From Opisthorchis felineus (Eukaryota; Platyhelminthes; Trematoda; Opisthorchiida; Opisthorchiidae): a stretch of DNA of 64,000 bases. The stretch spans positions 104,102 through 168,101 of the forward strand of contig SJOL01002847.1 in NCBI GenBank assembly GCA_004794785.1, given 5' to 3'. Shown piece by piece: positions 35,012-45,746 of this stretch. The position numbers and the translations under genes were made by a program. Positions within the stretch are counted from its first letter, which is position 1. Each line of letters starts with the position of its first letter. The notes beneath the pieces are model-generated. The model was not told the DNA's origin. It made no database searches and was given only the letters and a program-made list of their open reading frames with translations.

Positions 35012-35122
35012 TCTTGTCTAGGCTTGTGCGACCTGGCAGTATCCCAGCCCCGTACTTCCTTCAGTTGGCATGGCAGCGAAGCACTGAAAGGGTGTTACAG
35101 CTGAACGTTTATCTTTATCTAT
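35012..35122 (+). mobile_element. tRNA-derived SINE, copy S7 (5'-truncated)
   Basis: Only the distal body is present: 'cttgtctaggcttgtgcgac', 'ctggcagtatcccagccccg', 'tggcatggcagcgaagcact' and 'gggtgttacagctgaacg', then a T-rich end. The tRNA-like head is missing. Confidence 0.75.
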
Positions 35123-35284
35123 CTTGTTAACAGTAATATGAATTCTCTGGTAATGAAGCTAAGACCACTTCCGTAACGCTGCCGCCGGAGGGCTTCACCA
35201 CACTCTGCAACGGGGTGTATGGCAGCACTTAGGTAACTCTCACGTCCTCGGCTGAAGCTTCCCGAATTGACTGTAAAAAAATCG

Positions 35285-35460
35285 TTCCGCTGTAGCACCC
35301 TTTCGGTGCCTAACTGCCACGCCACCAGAAGGAAGCACGAGGGCTGAGATAATAGCGGGTTGCCCAAGCCTAGACAGGGGAAGTCGAGGCAGAGGTCAGG
35401 TTCGAACCACGGACCTTCCGGTCAGCAAATTCACGCTCTAACCACTGAGCCATCTCGCCC
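35285..35460 (-). mobile_element. tRNA-derived SINE, copy S3
   Basis: Minus-strand copy in opposite orientation to S7, 160 bp away. The head is intact: revcomp gives 'gagatggctcagtggttaga' (A box) and 'ccgtggttcgaacctgac' (B box). The body runs to the revcomp of 'gctgtagcaccctttcgg'. Confidence 0.85.
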
Positions 35461-35739
35461 CTGACTGTATTCCCATTCAAATAGTGTCCTAACCGCCGGA
35501 AGTCTCGATGCAGAAGTGGGACGCTTGTGAGTACTGGTAAGACAGCAGAAGACATCTGCCTTCTGCAGGAATTTTTCAGAATGAATGAGTTTTCGCCTCT
35601 ATCCTTAAACAAGACAGGTGAAGATAGTCAGTACTAAGCGCCTTTATTCCCTCAAGAAATTTAACTTGGTTTCCGATACCTTTCCGTTGGAATCGAACAG
35701 TCCACATTCCACAGTGAAGTTGGTGGAAAAAATTTGGTG

Positions 35740-35960
35740 GTGCGCTGATCAGCATCATCATCAACAACAACAACAACAAAAACAGTAGCAACACAACAAC
35801 GGTATTCAACGCCAATGTTTCGCCGCCGTAAAACTATCATGTATTGTGTAGAACAGGATATAAGTGGATGGGGAAGAGATAACGCGAGTCTACCACAATC
35901 GTTCCGAGGTGCCTACACCTCTAGATACCCATTCTGACGCTCCGGAAGATCATCATAATG
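35740..35960 (-). mobile_element. RTE-like LINE family 1, 3' terminal fragment
   Basis: The imperfect tail 'catcatcatcaacaacaaca' at 35755-35790 is followed by 'gtattcaacgccaatgtttc' and 'gtggatggggaagagataac', then 'tcgttccgaggtgcctacac'. These are the blocks, in order, of 22140-22290. The fragment is heavily 5'-truncated. Confidence 0.65.
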
Positions 35961-36985
35961 GGCAACACAAATCAGCTAAATTACTTCTCGAGGCATTCCG
36001 CTCGCCGAAGCAGACGCTGGACATGAAGTGGCCTATTAATCCACCCTTCTTTGTAATAACACCACTGAATGCTTGAGCTTTCTTGATCTAGTGTACCGCA
36101 TTGGCTGGAAAGTGTTCGACTACCGCCGCCTTCCTTGGAATATCCATAGCCACAGCTTCTACCGATTGGTCTTCAGAGTGTATTTCAAACGTCATTTCAG
36201 AGACCTTGTTGAACCATCACCATCATCAGAGACAACATGCTTTACTGTCTCACAACCACGGAGTTTATCTAGTTATATTTAGAGCCTATCGCAAACATTC
36301 TGAGGTGCCCACACTTCCAAATGCTCAGCACAAACACCATTGACATCGATCAGCCGCCATTTCTTGTGAAGACTCCAGCAAAGCGCAGGAGGGATCACGG
36401 GAACCTCATCCTGGAAGGCGTACTTCACGAACACACAAACTCTTCGTAATCTTCTTCGTACCCTTCTGCTACATCATACTTGTCCACCTGGCGATTTCCA
36501 CCGTCTCGATAGACGGTGTTTCGGTGTGCGTAGCAAATGGCCGAGCCACTGCTGTTGATGGTGCTCGAGGTTTTCTGCGATTGAAGTACTTGATGCACAA
36601 CTAAACACCCGTTTTTAATTAACTCACTACGAACTCGTTGACGCCATCCGATACAAACAACACTTCTGAGGCATCGCTGATAAAAAAACCTGAAGACGCC
36701 TCATATCCTGCGTTCGCAGAGGTCATGTCTCGAAACCATACAAGACGGCCCTTGAACCAAATTGCTGGACAGGTGGGATCTCCTTCCTTGTCTAGACAGG
36801 GGCGGGGATCGCTGTGAGATCCAGTGGGGATCGGAACGGGGCACAGACCCATGATGAACACAAAAGCTGAAGTGAGAGCGTTTCCGATTACGAACCAGAC
36901 CTTATTTGATTGACTGGCTAGTTTCGCGCTCGCGACTTATCTAAGTAGTTTCTGCTGATGGACTTCGACAACCGGAAAGCGTTTT

Positions 36986-37380
36986 TCATCTTGTTCGAAA
37001 AAAAGACGCTCTGGAACACGGGCACGAACTGAATCTGAATCGTACATGCATTACCAAAGCAGTGAAGGTTCTGGGTACATGGTTGTAATCTCTTTCACTT
37101 GCTGTATGGCTACGATTTAAGTAGCACCACGTAACATCATCCTGACATTTATGCCGTAAGGTTGTGCTCATGATAAATGGAGGGTGATCAGCACACAGTT
37201 GTATAAAGCGACTGTCGTCCTCGGATCCCGAGGCACCTAAACCGAAACTGCTTCCAAGATGGCTCCCAATCTTGTTGAGTCTTCCCAACCGGGACTTCAA
37301 ATCGCCAGCTAAATTAGCGATGTCCGTAAACTTCGCTTTCCACTGAAGTTGCAAAAGTTCTCCGTGTAGGGAGATTTTGA
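36986..37380 (-). pseudogene. LINE apurinic/apyrimidinic-like endonuclease fragment (family 1)
   Basis: Minus frame with NLAGDLKSRLGRLNKIGS (the GDFNA-type metal-binding motif, here decayed to GDLKS), then LCADHPPF and TTLRHKCQDDVTW. It stops before the WTQIDH/SDH motifs, so the catalytic part is truncated. Confidence 0.7.
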
Positions 37381-38017
37381 CAATCACTGTTACAGTTGGT
37401 CGGGGCGTACGGAGCGATAATAAATGGAATTTGGGTTTGGAGTCGTTGGTTGCCCCAACTAAAGCCGCCACCTTGACGTGGTGGTTGCGCTTGAGTGCTG
37501 CAATGATCTCGTGGGCTACACCAGCGGAAACTTCGTTCCATAAGGTGCAACCAAGCCAGGAAGGCCGAACGGGAGCAGTCCAACAAAGAGCGGCGAAACC
37601 TTGTACCATGAGTAATCGTGCCACGAGAAGGTCTGTGGGAAAGTCGTACTGTCCTCTGCGATAGGAGTGTGAAGGCAGTAAGGCGTTTCCTCAAGCGACC
37701 AGCATGTCCATATTTATGGAAGCAGCGATGCTGTCTTCCCCCGAGGAAGGACGGGTTAGAAAAGGTCGGCCCTAAAAACCGCACACTCCGATCGCCCAAC
37801 GGTTGACCATGACCGCCGGCGCATTATTCAACACGGTCGAAAAACTTTTAAACAAGTGTCCGGTACTTCTCAAAAGGCACCTGCTGCGCGCAGCTCCACC
37901 AGCGGTGAGACAGTAATGCCTTACTCCCTGCGCCTTCGGGTTAGGCCAACCCCCTGCAGCCGAGCAGGCAAGATAATTGAGTCATCAGCTCCTGGAAGGG
38001 TCCCCGAAAAAAAATGG

Positions 38018-38197
38018 TTCAGCTGTAATACCCTTCCGGTGCCTAGCTGCCATGCCACCCGAAGGAAGCATGAGGGCTGGGATACTGCCAAGTTGCCCAA
38101 GCTTAGACAGGGGAAGTCGAGAGCCAGAGGTCGGGTTCGAACCACGGACCTTCCGATCAGTAAATTCGCGCTCTAACCACTGAGTCATCCCGCCCCC
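38018..38197 (-). mobile_element. tRNA-derived SINE, copy S4, inserted in an RTE 5' region
   Basis: Full-length minus-strand copy with intact B box (revcomp 'gtggttcgaacccgacc') and A box (revcomp 'gatgactcagtggttagagc'). Flanks 'gggtccccgaa' (left) and 'gggtcctcgaa' (right) look like an 11-bp target-site duplication with one mismatch. The allied element at 45.6 kb has the same region without a SINE. Confidence 0.85.
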
Positions 38198-38608
38198 AGG
38201 GGTCCTCGAACAAAACCCTACATCTTCCCATTGCTTCATGGATCAGACTTGAGTCAAAGACTCAAGGTGGGGCACCTCAACCAAACCCCCTTCCTTGGCC
38301 TGGGCAATCGGGAAGCATAATTTGCCCGCACAGTTCTATATCCACCGATATCTTTCCCCAACCCCTTCCGACCACACAAGCAGATATTGCTGGGTCATTT
38401 GATTGTCAGTTATCTGACCTATGGGCCTTATGATCCCTGCCGCCTATTAAAAATAAACAAAATAACACCTTGCCAAATCATTTCTACATAAGAGCTTTTA
38501 AAGTCCTACTCTTCGTCAAATTGGCAAACAGATAAAGCTCCTGAAACCTTATACTCCCTTAGAATTAATGTATACTGTGTCTCCGAAAGAAGCATAGAAG
38601 ACCCAAGC

Positions 38609-38884
38609 GTGGCTATGCATCGCAGAACGCCCAGGATGAACTCAGCTCTCCCACATTTTTCCCTCTGTGTGTCCGGCGATCCAGAAACGATGACTCGCGG
38701 AATATATGGCGTGACAGTTGCACTCAGCCCCAGAGCTGAGCGCGCATTGCCGAATTGGATCCCAGTGAACAGTCATCTTTGTGCCGTCCGGATATCCAAC
38801 TTAATTAAGCTGCATTCCCCTCGGTATAAAAAGCAGTGCCTACTTGTAGGGTCCGCATACGCCCCCAACGAACTGCAGTTCTGA
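38609..38884 (+). pseudogene. LINE endonuclease, N-terminal fragment
   Basis: The frame reads HFSLCVSGDPETMTRGIYGV, ALSPRAERALPNWIPVNSHL, then VGSAYAP. These are conserved strands of the EEP (APE-like) endonuclease of RTE-type LINEs. A stop at 38882-38884 interrupts it, and the domain continues in another frame. Confidence 0.7.
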
Positions 38885-38946
38885 CGCTGAGAAGGATACT
38901 TCCATAGAGAGCTTTCCGGACTTATTCGTCGAGCAAGAAGCAGACT

Positions 38947-39279
38947 GTGATCCTTCCAGGCGATATGAATGCTCCAGTCGGTCGTCTGAGCTCTTTGGAA
39001 TCACATTTGGGCGGTCGATTCGGAGTCTATGCTCGTCGCACAGACAACAGAGAGCGACTCCTCCGACTGTGGGCTGATCGTGAACCGTTTCTGGCTAGTA
39101 CGAACATTCAGCATGATCGTTCGCATCGAGTAACCCGGCATCCACCAACTGCAAATCAACCGTGGACCCAGTTGCATCACGTGGCCATCAGCTACCTGTG
39201 GAGAGTCACAATTCAAGGCTGCCGTTCCTCATGGGGCACACAACTTGATTCCGATCACACCATGGTGCGTGTCACCTGA
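38947..39279 (+). pseudogene. LINE endonuclease, C-terminal fragment
   Basis: Contains LPGDMNAPVGRLSSLESHLG (GDxN metal site), WTQLHHVAISY (decayed from the IDH motif) and LDSDHTMVRV (the SDH catalytic motif). It is the second half of the same domain, in frame with a premature stop. Confidence 0.78.
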
Positions 39280-40300
39280 CAGTTCACTTCCCTTCAGGCC
39301 CTCGCAAGTCAGCAAGAAGCATGCCAATCTACCATCTTCGAAGAACTACCATAGCTGAATAGCTTCTATATGATCTAGTTCAGAAACTCTCTATAGTAAA
39401 CCAACACTGCACTGGTACAGAGAACGTGGATGAAGCATGACAAAGTGCGAAAGGAGTTAGGCTAGCGGCGTTCAGTGCTGTCTGTCCGACTTCTACGGTA
39501 CGACCAAATGACCACTGAGATCGCCAGTCCTGATTGACGCTAGGAAATCCATACCAGCAGGCAACGAGTACGACGGCGCACACAAATCCTTCAAACGCCA
39601 AATAGTGAAGAGCCTAAGGAAAGACCGACGGCCCTGGTGGACTTCGAAAGCTCGGGTGATGGAAAAGGCTTTTTCTACGGAAACAGCCGTGCTCTATATC
39701 AACTGATACGATCGACTGGCCTCAGGAAAGCAACGGTCAGCGAAACGATAAGTGAAAAAGATGGCTCATAAGTTCACTCGCAAAATCGTCGACCGGAAAG
39801 ATGGGCCGAACACTTCGAAGAACAGTTTAGCTTGTCTCCTGTAACACAGCCTGTGGAGATAGTTCATACGGGCGAATGGAGTACAAACCCTAATCGCTTG
39901 TCGGAAGAAATAAAGTACGAAATATGCGTGCTGAAACGTGAGAAGGCACCAGGACCGGACGGTCTCTATCCAGCCCTGTTCAAAGAAGATGGAGAATCCC
40001 TGTGACTCATTTAGCAAAGCTTATTGGTGCGATTTGGAGCGAACAGAAAGTGCCTGCAGAATGGGTCATGTCGACAGTTATTCCTATCTTCAAAAAGGGT
40101 ACGCGGACGCTGTGTGAAAACCACCATGGCATCAGCCTGGTAGTTGTGGCATCCAGGGTGCTCTCTAGTCTTATCCTTCGAAGGAAAACAAGTTGGGTTC
40201 CATCCTACAAGAGGATGCATCGATCATATTTTCACCCTCCGACAGATTCTGGAACTGCGACACTGTTTCCGCCGCCCAACCGTGTTTGTCTTTCTTGACC

Positions 40301-40600
40301 CCGACCTAAAGCTTTCGTGATGGTCGGGCTTCTGTGCTGCAATGAACCCGCGGGTTGTACTGGCTGGAGCTCAGTTCCTAGATGTTTAACCACACCAGGA
40401 AGGCCAACGGGGAGCAGCCCGACGAAGAACGGCGAGTCCCCGTAATACGAGGAATCGTAGTACGTAGCTTACTGCCCCGCGCTGAGAACTTAAAGAGCAG
40501 TGCTACACCCTTTTTCGCTTATGCCTTTCGGGTGAACGGAAGCCGCTCAACGACAAGAACAAACCAGACCCGGGAAGCTTGGGCGAAAGGCTCGATTGTG
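40301..40600 (+). mobile_element. Composite of LINE pieces
   Basis: 40290-40480 matches the reverse complement of 46050-46250 (family 1 5' region, so it is in minus orientation here). 40465-40600 matches the reverse complement of 43140-43270, the 3' region of the CR1/L2-like end of the element at 42.5-45.4 kb. The two pieces abut or overlap by a few bases at 'cttactgccccgcgctgag'. Confidence 0.6.
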
Positions 40601-40605
40601 TGTCA

Positions 40606-40732
40606 ATTGGTGAGTGGTACGAACCCAAGCTAGGCATCTCGACTGCTCCCCTCTAGGGTCGGACAACTTTGCGGGCTCCCAGTCCTGGTACTTCCTTTGA
40701 GTGGCATGGTAGGTGTGCACTAAGTGTTGAAT
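40606..40732 (+). mobile_element. tRNA-derived SINE, copy S8 (decayed)
   Basis: B-box remnant 'tggtacgaacccaagctagg', then 'catctcgactgctcccctct', 'cagtcctggtacttcctttg', 'gagtggcatggtaggtgtgc'. It is the most diverged copy, with the A box barely recognisable. Confidence 0.6.
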
Positions 40733-41111
40733 CTGGGCGATTATCCGCTGAGTACCGACTCCAAATCTACCACCCAGCCGTTCTTACGGGCTTGGTCGTC
40801 CAACTTGGGCGTTCAAAACACCCGCCAGGATGACTATACTTTCTTTTTGCTGAACGAGGTAGTCTTAAGTGATGTAGATAAAAAGGACCTCTCGGTCGCA
40901 GAACTGCAGTCTTTTGGGGCGTGCGCTGACGGGATTAATGAACACCGCTTGCCGCACCAACCTGCATTGAACTTAATTCAGCCAGAAAACCACATAGCGC
41001 AAAGACGACTGTTTGTTGGGTCTAGTTCAGCAATTCGCTTTCGGCTCAGACTTAGTGCAACTCCCACACCACGAGCCGCTGCGTCAGGATAAATAGATAC
41101 CCTAAGAATGA

Positions 41112-41350
41112 TAAGCGGAACTCCGCAACCATGGCGCCTCACTGCTCGTAGTTAGGCGCTCCTAGGGCCATGAAGCCCATGCCGCACGCGATTGGCCAAA
41201 AGATCGGGCGCTTGCCGGCCCAGCATAAAGTCGAGCTCTGATTGGTCAAAAGTCTGGACACAACAGCCAGTCATGATCCAGTGTCCGCCGAGTGCCGGCT
41301 GCGGACGCGCCAGAAGGCGTCGTGATTTCCAGAATGTGCCGATCCTTAGA
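41112..41350 (+). repeat. Dispersed repeat D, copy 2
   Basis: Same orientation as 21-255. Blocks 'ccatgaagcccatgccgc', 'gcgattggccaaaagatcgg', 'gagctctgattggtcaa' and 'cagaaggcgtcgtgatttcc' are conserved. It sits between LINE remnants. Confidence 0.7.
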
Positions 41351-42555
41351 AGCACACCCCGAATTCCTTTGAAACCCTGGTTTGAACGAAGGAAACTAAC
41401 GTAACGTTTTAGCATTTGATGGTATTTATTCGAACCCTTAAAATCTGCACAAGCGGCAGCAGTTTTGATGGAAGTTGTTTAAACGTACTCATGGCCCACT
41501 ATGGGCGCGGAATTCACATTTTATTGGCTGCCAATGGCTTCTCATGTGACCTTCATGAAGACTATAGGAAAATGTGGTGGAAAAGCTGTTTTCTTCTGTA
41601 TTGGATTCGGAAATAATCTGAAGAATCCATGAATAATAATTACGCCCTCTATATCCTCGCACACGAAATGGAGTAGCCACTCACAACCCGCACGGGAAAA
41701 ATGTTCCATCGATGCGGCAGGCTCCCCGCCAAAGCCGTGGAATTCGTCACAGCTAGCGAATTTTTTTATGATGGTCTGCACAAGTGCGCGGCTTTGTCTT
41801 CACCGGAATGCTGACCCCCTGATAGTGCCATTCAAGAATTAGTGGGTTCATGGGCAGAACAAGCAGACGGTAAAATAAAGTGGCCAGTCACTTGAAATTC
41901 TGGCACAATTTCAAAGGAGTGGGACGGTGTTGTAGGCGCATGTAACGCGCTCGGTCGGGAAAAAATATGGATATGGTGGACTACGGACAGGCCATCGGAG
42001 TGGCTATGGCAGTCACGGTACCGTCATCGCGATGTCGTGCTTGGGTTCGTGGACAGCCCCGTACGTGGACATCTTGGCTGGGTCACTTGGGGTTGTCATG
42101 GTAGTTGGGATTGACCAAAGAATCGTGACGAATTTGGACCAGCATGGATCAAAGATGTTCTTTGGTCCATCGAGGGCGCGCGGTGGTTCGTTGCCACCAT
42201 TCAAACGGGGCAATAAGACAGCCGTGTCTATACTGGGGACCCAAAATGGGAAGTGCGAAATGTCTGCCAGACGGCGTTATGATATGAGTTGGACTGCAGC
42301 CCGAACTAGCAGGCAGCCAAATGTGGTCGCACTTTCTAACTACTGCAGTGAGGCAAAACTACAGATTTCGAAAATGGTAATCGCTATTCAGTGTGTACAA
42401 TACGCATGCGGTCGCCGCAAACGGGTGTGGGCATGTGTGATTATGAGGAACGTGCACTGGCCAACTTGTGGGCAACAAAAGTAGCTCGGACGGTGCAGGG
42501 ACAAGAGATCAGAGAAGAACGTGAGATGTCTGGTAGTGTTGCGTGTTTGCACGAT
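41351..42555. other. Stretch without a recognised gene
   Basis: Contains a 150-codon plus frame (42032-42484). A short similarity ('gacagccccgta.cggac', then 'ttctttggtcc') to 50930-51020 suggests an old LINE fragment. I do not call a gene here. Confidence 0.4.
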
Positions 42556-43244
42556 GAGGTGAACTCAGTTCAATTCAATTCAATTTATCAGCTATAAACC
42601 GTGTACCATAGGCACATTGGTTCCAGCTGCAACAGTTTCGATCAACGGAAAACGGGTATGTGGAATGTACAACCAGATGTGGAGGCGACATGTTCAGTTA
42701 GTTCGAGAACAGGGTAGCTATACATTGAAGGCGATAGCTTTGATGCATGAGCGCCACTGATTGCGCGATTGGGCCATTTTTGCCAGTGCCAGTAATCCTT
42801 GGTGAATTAAGTCACGGAGTCCCCATCCAAGGAGGCGGCCATTGTCGACCCGACTAAGCTTACTGGTTAGTGTTTTCATACTTCGTTGCCAGGTCATACA
42901 CTGTCCACTTCCTAGTAGCTTCTACTAGGCACAAGGCTGGGCGAAAAGAGATCTGCCAGGCAGACGGTCTTCTGGAGTGCAAAGTACATGTCCTAACCAG
43001 CATAACATATAAAGTGTAAGTAATTCATCTATCGCGGGAGAGTTCCTTCTTCCTAGGACCATCTGGCGTACCTCAGCATCGCTTCTCCGATGTTCCCACC
43101 AGACCTAACTACTGCTTCGGATTCACGGATTGATACACAGGATCGAGGCTTTTGCTCAAGCTTCCCGGGTCGGTTTTGTTCTTGTCGTTCAGCGTTTGTC
43201 GTTCACCTGAAAGGAACAAGCGAAAAAGGGTGTAGCACTGCGCT

Positions 43245-43560
43245 TTAAGTTCTCAGCGCGGGGCAGTATGTTTGCCAGCACGAGGACTCGCATAGGAAAG
43301 TGTCTAATAGTGCTTTGAACTGGGTTCTAGAAGGAGCGTGGACAACTGTTGAAGGAAGGTTATTCCACGCAGCTACTGCACGAAATGATAAAAAAGTTTG
43401 CCTAATAAAAGTATCCGCTCCGAGCTTGAAAATATTCTTCCCATGTCCCCGCCGTGTGTTTGCTGGCTCAACGGTGAAAAACCTGTTGGCCAAACCTTGT
43501 TCAAACGGGGCATCGGAGACATCGGAGACACCGATGTTCAAACACTGACATCTTTTGTAT
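43245..43560 (-). pseudogene. CR1/L2-type LINE C-terminal segment
   Basis: The frame contains [40 protein letters not shown] and FKALLDTFL. This is the 'R..FF..RVV..WN.LP..VV.A.S...FK..LD' signature that ends CR1/L2/Jockey-group ORF2s, not RTE ones. It directly follows the RTE-like RT (43588) after a frame change, indicating a fusion of two elements. Confidence 0.7.
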
Positions 43561-43587
43561 GTCCTCTGCGCGTAGGGGCCACGTCTT

Positions 43588-44283
43588 TCATCCATAAAGC
43601 AGTATGGATCGCACCACCACAGTGTAAACTCTTCCCTTAACAGACGAACGGACGTCATGTCGGCGCCATCGGTGTCGAAGATTGGCCAAAGCTGCCCTGG
43701 CCGTTCTGATTCGAGAAATAACCTCATCTCCAGTCAGTCCACCGGAACTTATACAGCTGCCCAGGTAAGAAAATTCATCTACCACGTCGATTGGCTCGCC
43801 TGAAAGCATGAGGTGTGGTTTTGATCCCACCCGGTCTTGTAGCAGCACTTTACACTTTGCAGGTGTAAAGCGCATGCCAAACCGTGCGGCAAAGTTATTA
43901 AGGTTATTTAAAATCGTTTGCATTTGAAAAGGATCTGAACCAAAGAGAGAAATATCGTCCGCATACTCAATGTCTGTGTGGGAACGTCCAGGGAACATTT
44001 CGACTCCCGTGGTTTCGGAGGCAGGCAGAGAAATTTCAAGCAGCATATGAATAACAAAGTTGAAGAGGAGAGGGGAAAGAGGACAACCCACTCTTACCCC
44101 ACTGAACTTGGTGAACTCAGGCGAAAGCTTCCCGTATACTCGTGCGCGCCCGCAGGAGTTTGCATACAGTAACCTCATAAGGGATAGAAATTTTGAAGGG
44201 ACACCTTTGATCGCCAGACACTGCCAAAGTTGCTGACGATCGACAGAATCAAAAGCAGCTTTCAAATCAAGAAAAACGACCAA
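43588..44283 (-). pseudogene. Non-LTR reverse transcriptase domain (RTE-like)
   Basis: A 231-codon open frame with RT blocks in order: VVFLDLKAAFDSVDRQQLWQ (first catalytic Asp region), LSPEFTKFSGVRVGCPLSPL (usual GVRQGC changed to GVRVGC), IEYADDISLFG (the YADD catalytic box, intact), FGMRFTPAKCKVLLQD and FSYLGSCISSGG (thumb), and VVRSILLYG. It makes cDNA at the nicked target in active LINEs. Without an intact endonuclease and N-terminus it is a relic, although the catalytic box is unbroken. Confidence 0.88.
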
Positions 44284-45547
44284 CGTGGGAGGTCTAAACG
44301 TGTGGCGCTGTTCAGTGATTTATCTCAAAGTAAAGATACGGTTAATGCATCTTCGGCCAGGACGATACCCAGCCTGATTCTCACGAATCTGTCTCTCCCG
44401 ATAATCCATAAACCTGCGCAAAATAATGCCAGNTTCCGTCTTTTTTGCATATCGTTTCGCTGACACTTGTCTTCTTCTGACTGGTTGATCGAATCAGTTG
44501 AAACAAGGCGCGGCTGTTGCCTGCAGAGAAAGCCTTCTCCATCTCTTGGGCATTCGAAATCCAACAGCGTTCTCTGTCATTCTTCAAGCTACCGATTAAG
44601 CCGTGTTAGAGGGATCTGCGTGCGCCATCACAGTCGCTAGTTGCTGGTATGGCCTTTCTGGCAGCATTAAGGTCTGCTGATCTCGACGATATCCAGTGTT
44701 CATTTAGTCGCGTCAGATGGCTTAGATAAACAGTTTTGAAAGCTAAGAGGATTGCTTCTTTAACTCCATTCAACCCCTAAGAAATCTTCGTCATCCGCAT
44801 GACTACGCGTTTCCAGTAGCTTTCTAGTCAGATCAGCTCGATACTCTTCAGCTGCTGAAACTTGTCGAAGTTTGATGAACGGAGCACGCGTAATACTGAC
44901 GGAAAGCAAAGTGCTAACCGGGCCTGCACGATGGCGTGCTCAGAGGCAAGTTGCATACCCCATAAGGAACGACAATCCTTAAATGAGGCTCTCCATCGGT
45001 AATTGATAGCTACATCGTCCAACTGAGTCCATGAATGTTTTGTGGTAGGTGGCCTCCAAGTAACTCGATGTGAGCGTTTGTGTCGAAAGTTCGTACTGGC
45101 CAGGAACAGAGAATGATAGGCAACTCACACACCGCATATACCATGAGCCATTGCGTCAAGATCACCATATGAAGTGTGAAATGTGGAACACCTGAGCTCG
45201 TCTTGAGCGGCTTGAGGACCACGACCGAAGTGGGGTCTTGTATGTGCGTTTCGGAGACAACATGCACCGACGCAGAGGGAAAGTAAGGTTTCAGCAAGGG
45301 ATGTCCGAGTTGACATAGAGTGCGAATATCAAAGGCTGCAACGTGGATCAGGTCTTTTTAGGTTAGTAAGTGATTAGTTCAGTTTATTTTTCTGGGCGAA
45401 GGATTAAACACGGAACAGTGGCTAGGGGGGTGGCAGATGGGTTGATTGCACCACATAGTACGATTGGTGGGGAGGGACTATGGGAGAAGGCCGGTTAGCG
45501 AAGAGCCGCAGGGGAAAACGATACGTCCCGGTTACCCAGGTTTGGTT

Positions 45548-45746
45548 GAGGTACCCCACCCTGAGCCTTTGGCTCAAAAGTCTGACCCACAAGACAATGG
45601 GAGGACGTAGGGTTTTGTTCGGGGACCCTGTCCTTCGCCTCTGACTCAAGAGTCTGGGCCGCCAGACAGCGGTTGTTAGGGTTTTCTTGAGGACCCTTTC
45701 CGGAGCCAGTGACTCAATAGTTTGAATCACTTGGCTGCAGGTGGCC
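45548..45746 (+). repeat. Tandem ~70-bp monomers in an RTE 5' region
   Basis: Three head-to-tail units start at 45548, 45621 and 45690. Each has 'gaccc', then a 'gactcaagagtctg'-type block, then 'ttagggttttcttg'. The unit also occurs in the inverted copy at 38197-38290. The layout recalls monomeric promoters at LINE 5' ends, but function is inference. Confidence 0.65.

Larger units (their letters stand above)
36205..38300 (-). mobile_element. RTE-like LINE family 1, internally deleted copy with a SINE in its 5' end
   Basis: Reading leftward, the 5' region (38300-37400) matches the reverse complement of 45420-46250 at about 85% by eye, including 'ccgcacactccgatcgccca'. An endonuclease fragment at 37380-36990 follows (GDLKSRLGRLNKIGSHLG, LCADHPPFIMSTTLRHK). 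The 3' region with a 'caccatcatcagagacaaca' tail is at 36600-36205. The RT domain is missing. The frames at 36986-37624 and 37314-37799 lie within this element. Confidence 0.72.
38560..40300 (+). mobile_element. RTE-like LINE family 3, endonuclease to RT N-terminus
   Basis: The plus strand carries the endonuclease (38609-39279), a linker (NSRALYQLIRSTGLRKATVS at about 39680-39740), WAEHFEEQFSLSPVTQP, KREKAPGPDGLYPALFKEDG (RT block 0/1) and VPAEWVMSTVIPIFKKGTR (about 40050-40105). It breaks off near 40300 before the YADD motif. Several stops and frameshifts are present, so it is inactive. Confidence 0.75.
42556..45400 (-). mobile_element. Composite LINE: RTE-like endonuclease/RT joined to a CR1/L2-like C-terminus
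   Basis: Minus strand, 5' to 3': an endonuclease start (AAFDIRTLCQLGHP, VSETHIQDPTSVVV at about 45360-45200), then LDDVAINYRWRASFKDCRSL at about 45000. The linker NSRALFQLIRSTSQKKTSVS follows near 44500. The RT runs 44380-43590, and a different type of C-terminus lies at 43560-43245. The 3' end has an (AATTG)n tail at 42556-42580. The region between linker and RT is deleted and contains the single N at 44433. Confidence 0.72.

Noticed and set aside
37985..38239. Frames across SINE copies (for example [17 protein letters not shown]), also at 28719 and 35370
   Set aside because: The same peptide recurs at each SINE because it is translated from the tRNA-like head; such frames often appear in gene predictions but are not genes.
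42032..42484. 150-codon plus frame MSCLGSWTAPYVDILAG...
   Set aside because: No conserved motif; the region resembles old LINE sequence at 50.9 kb.
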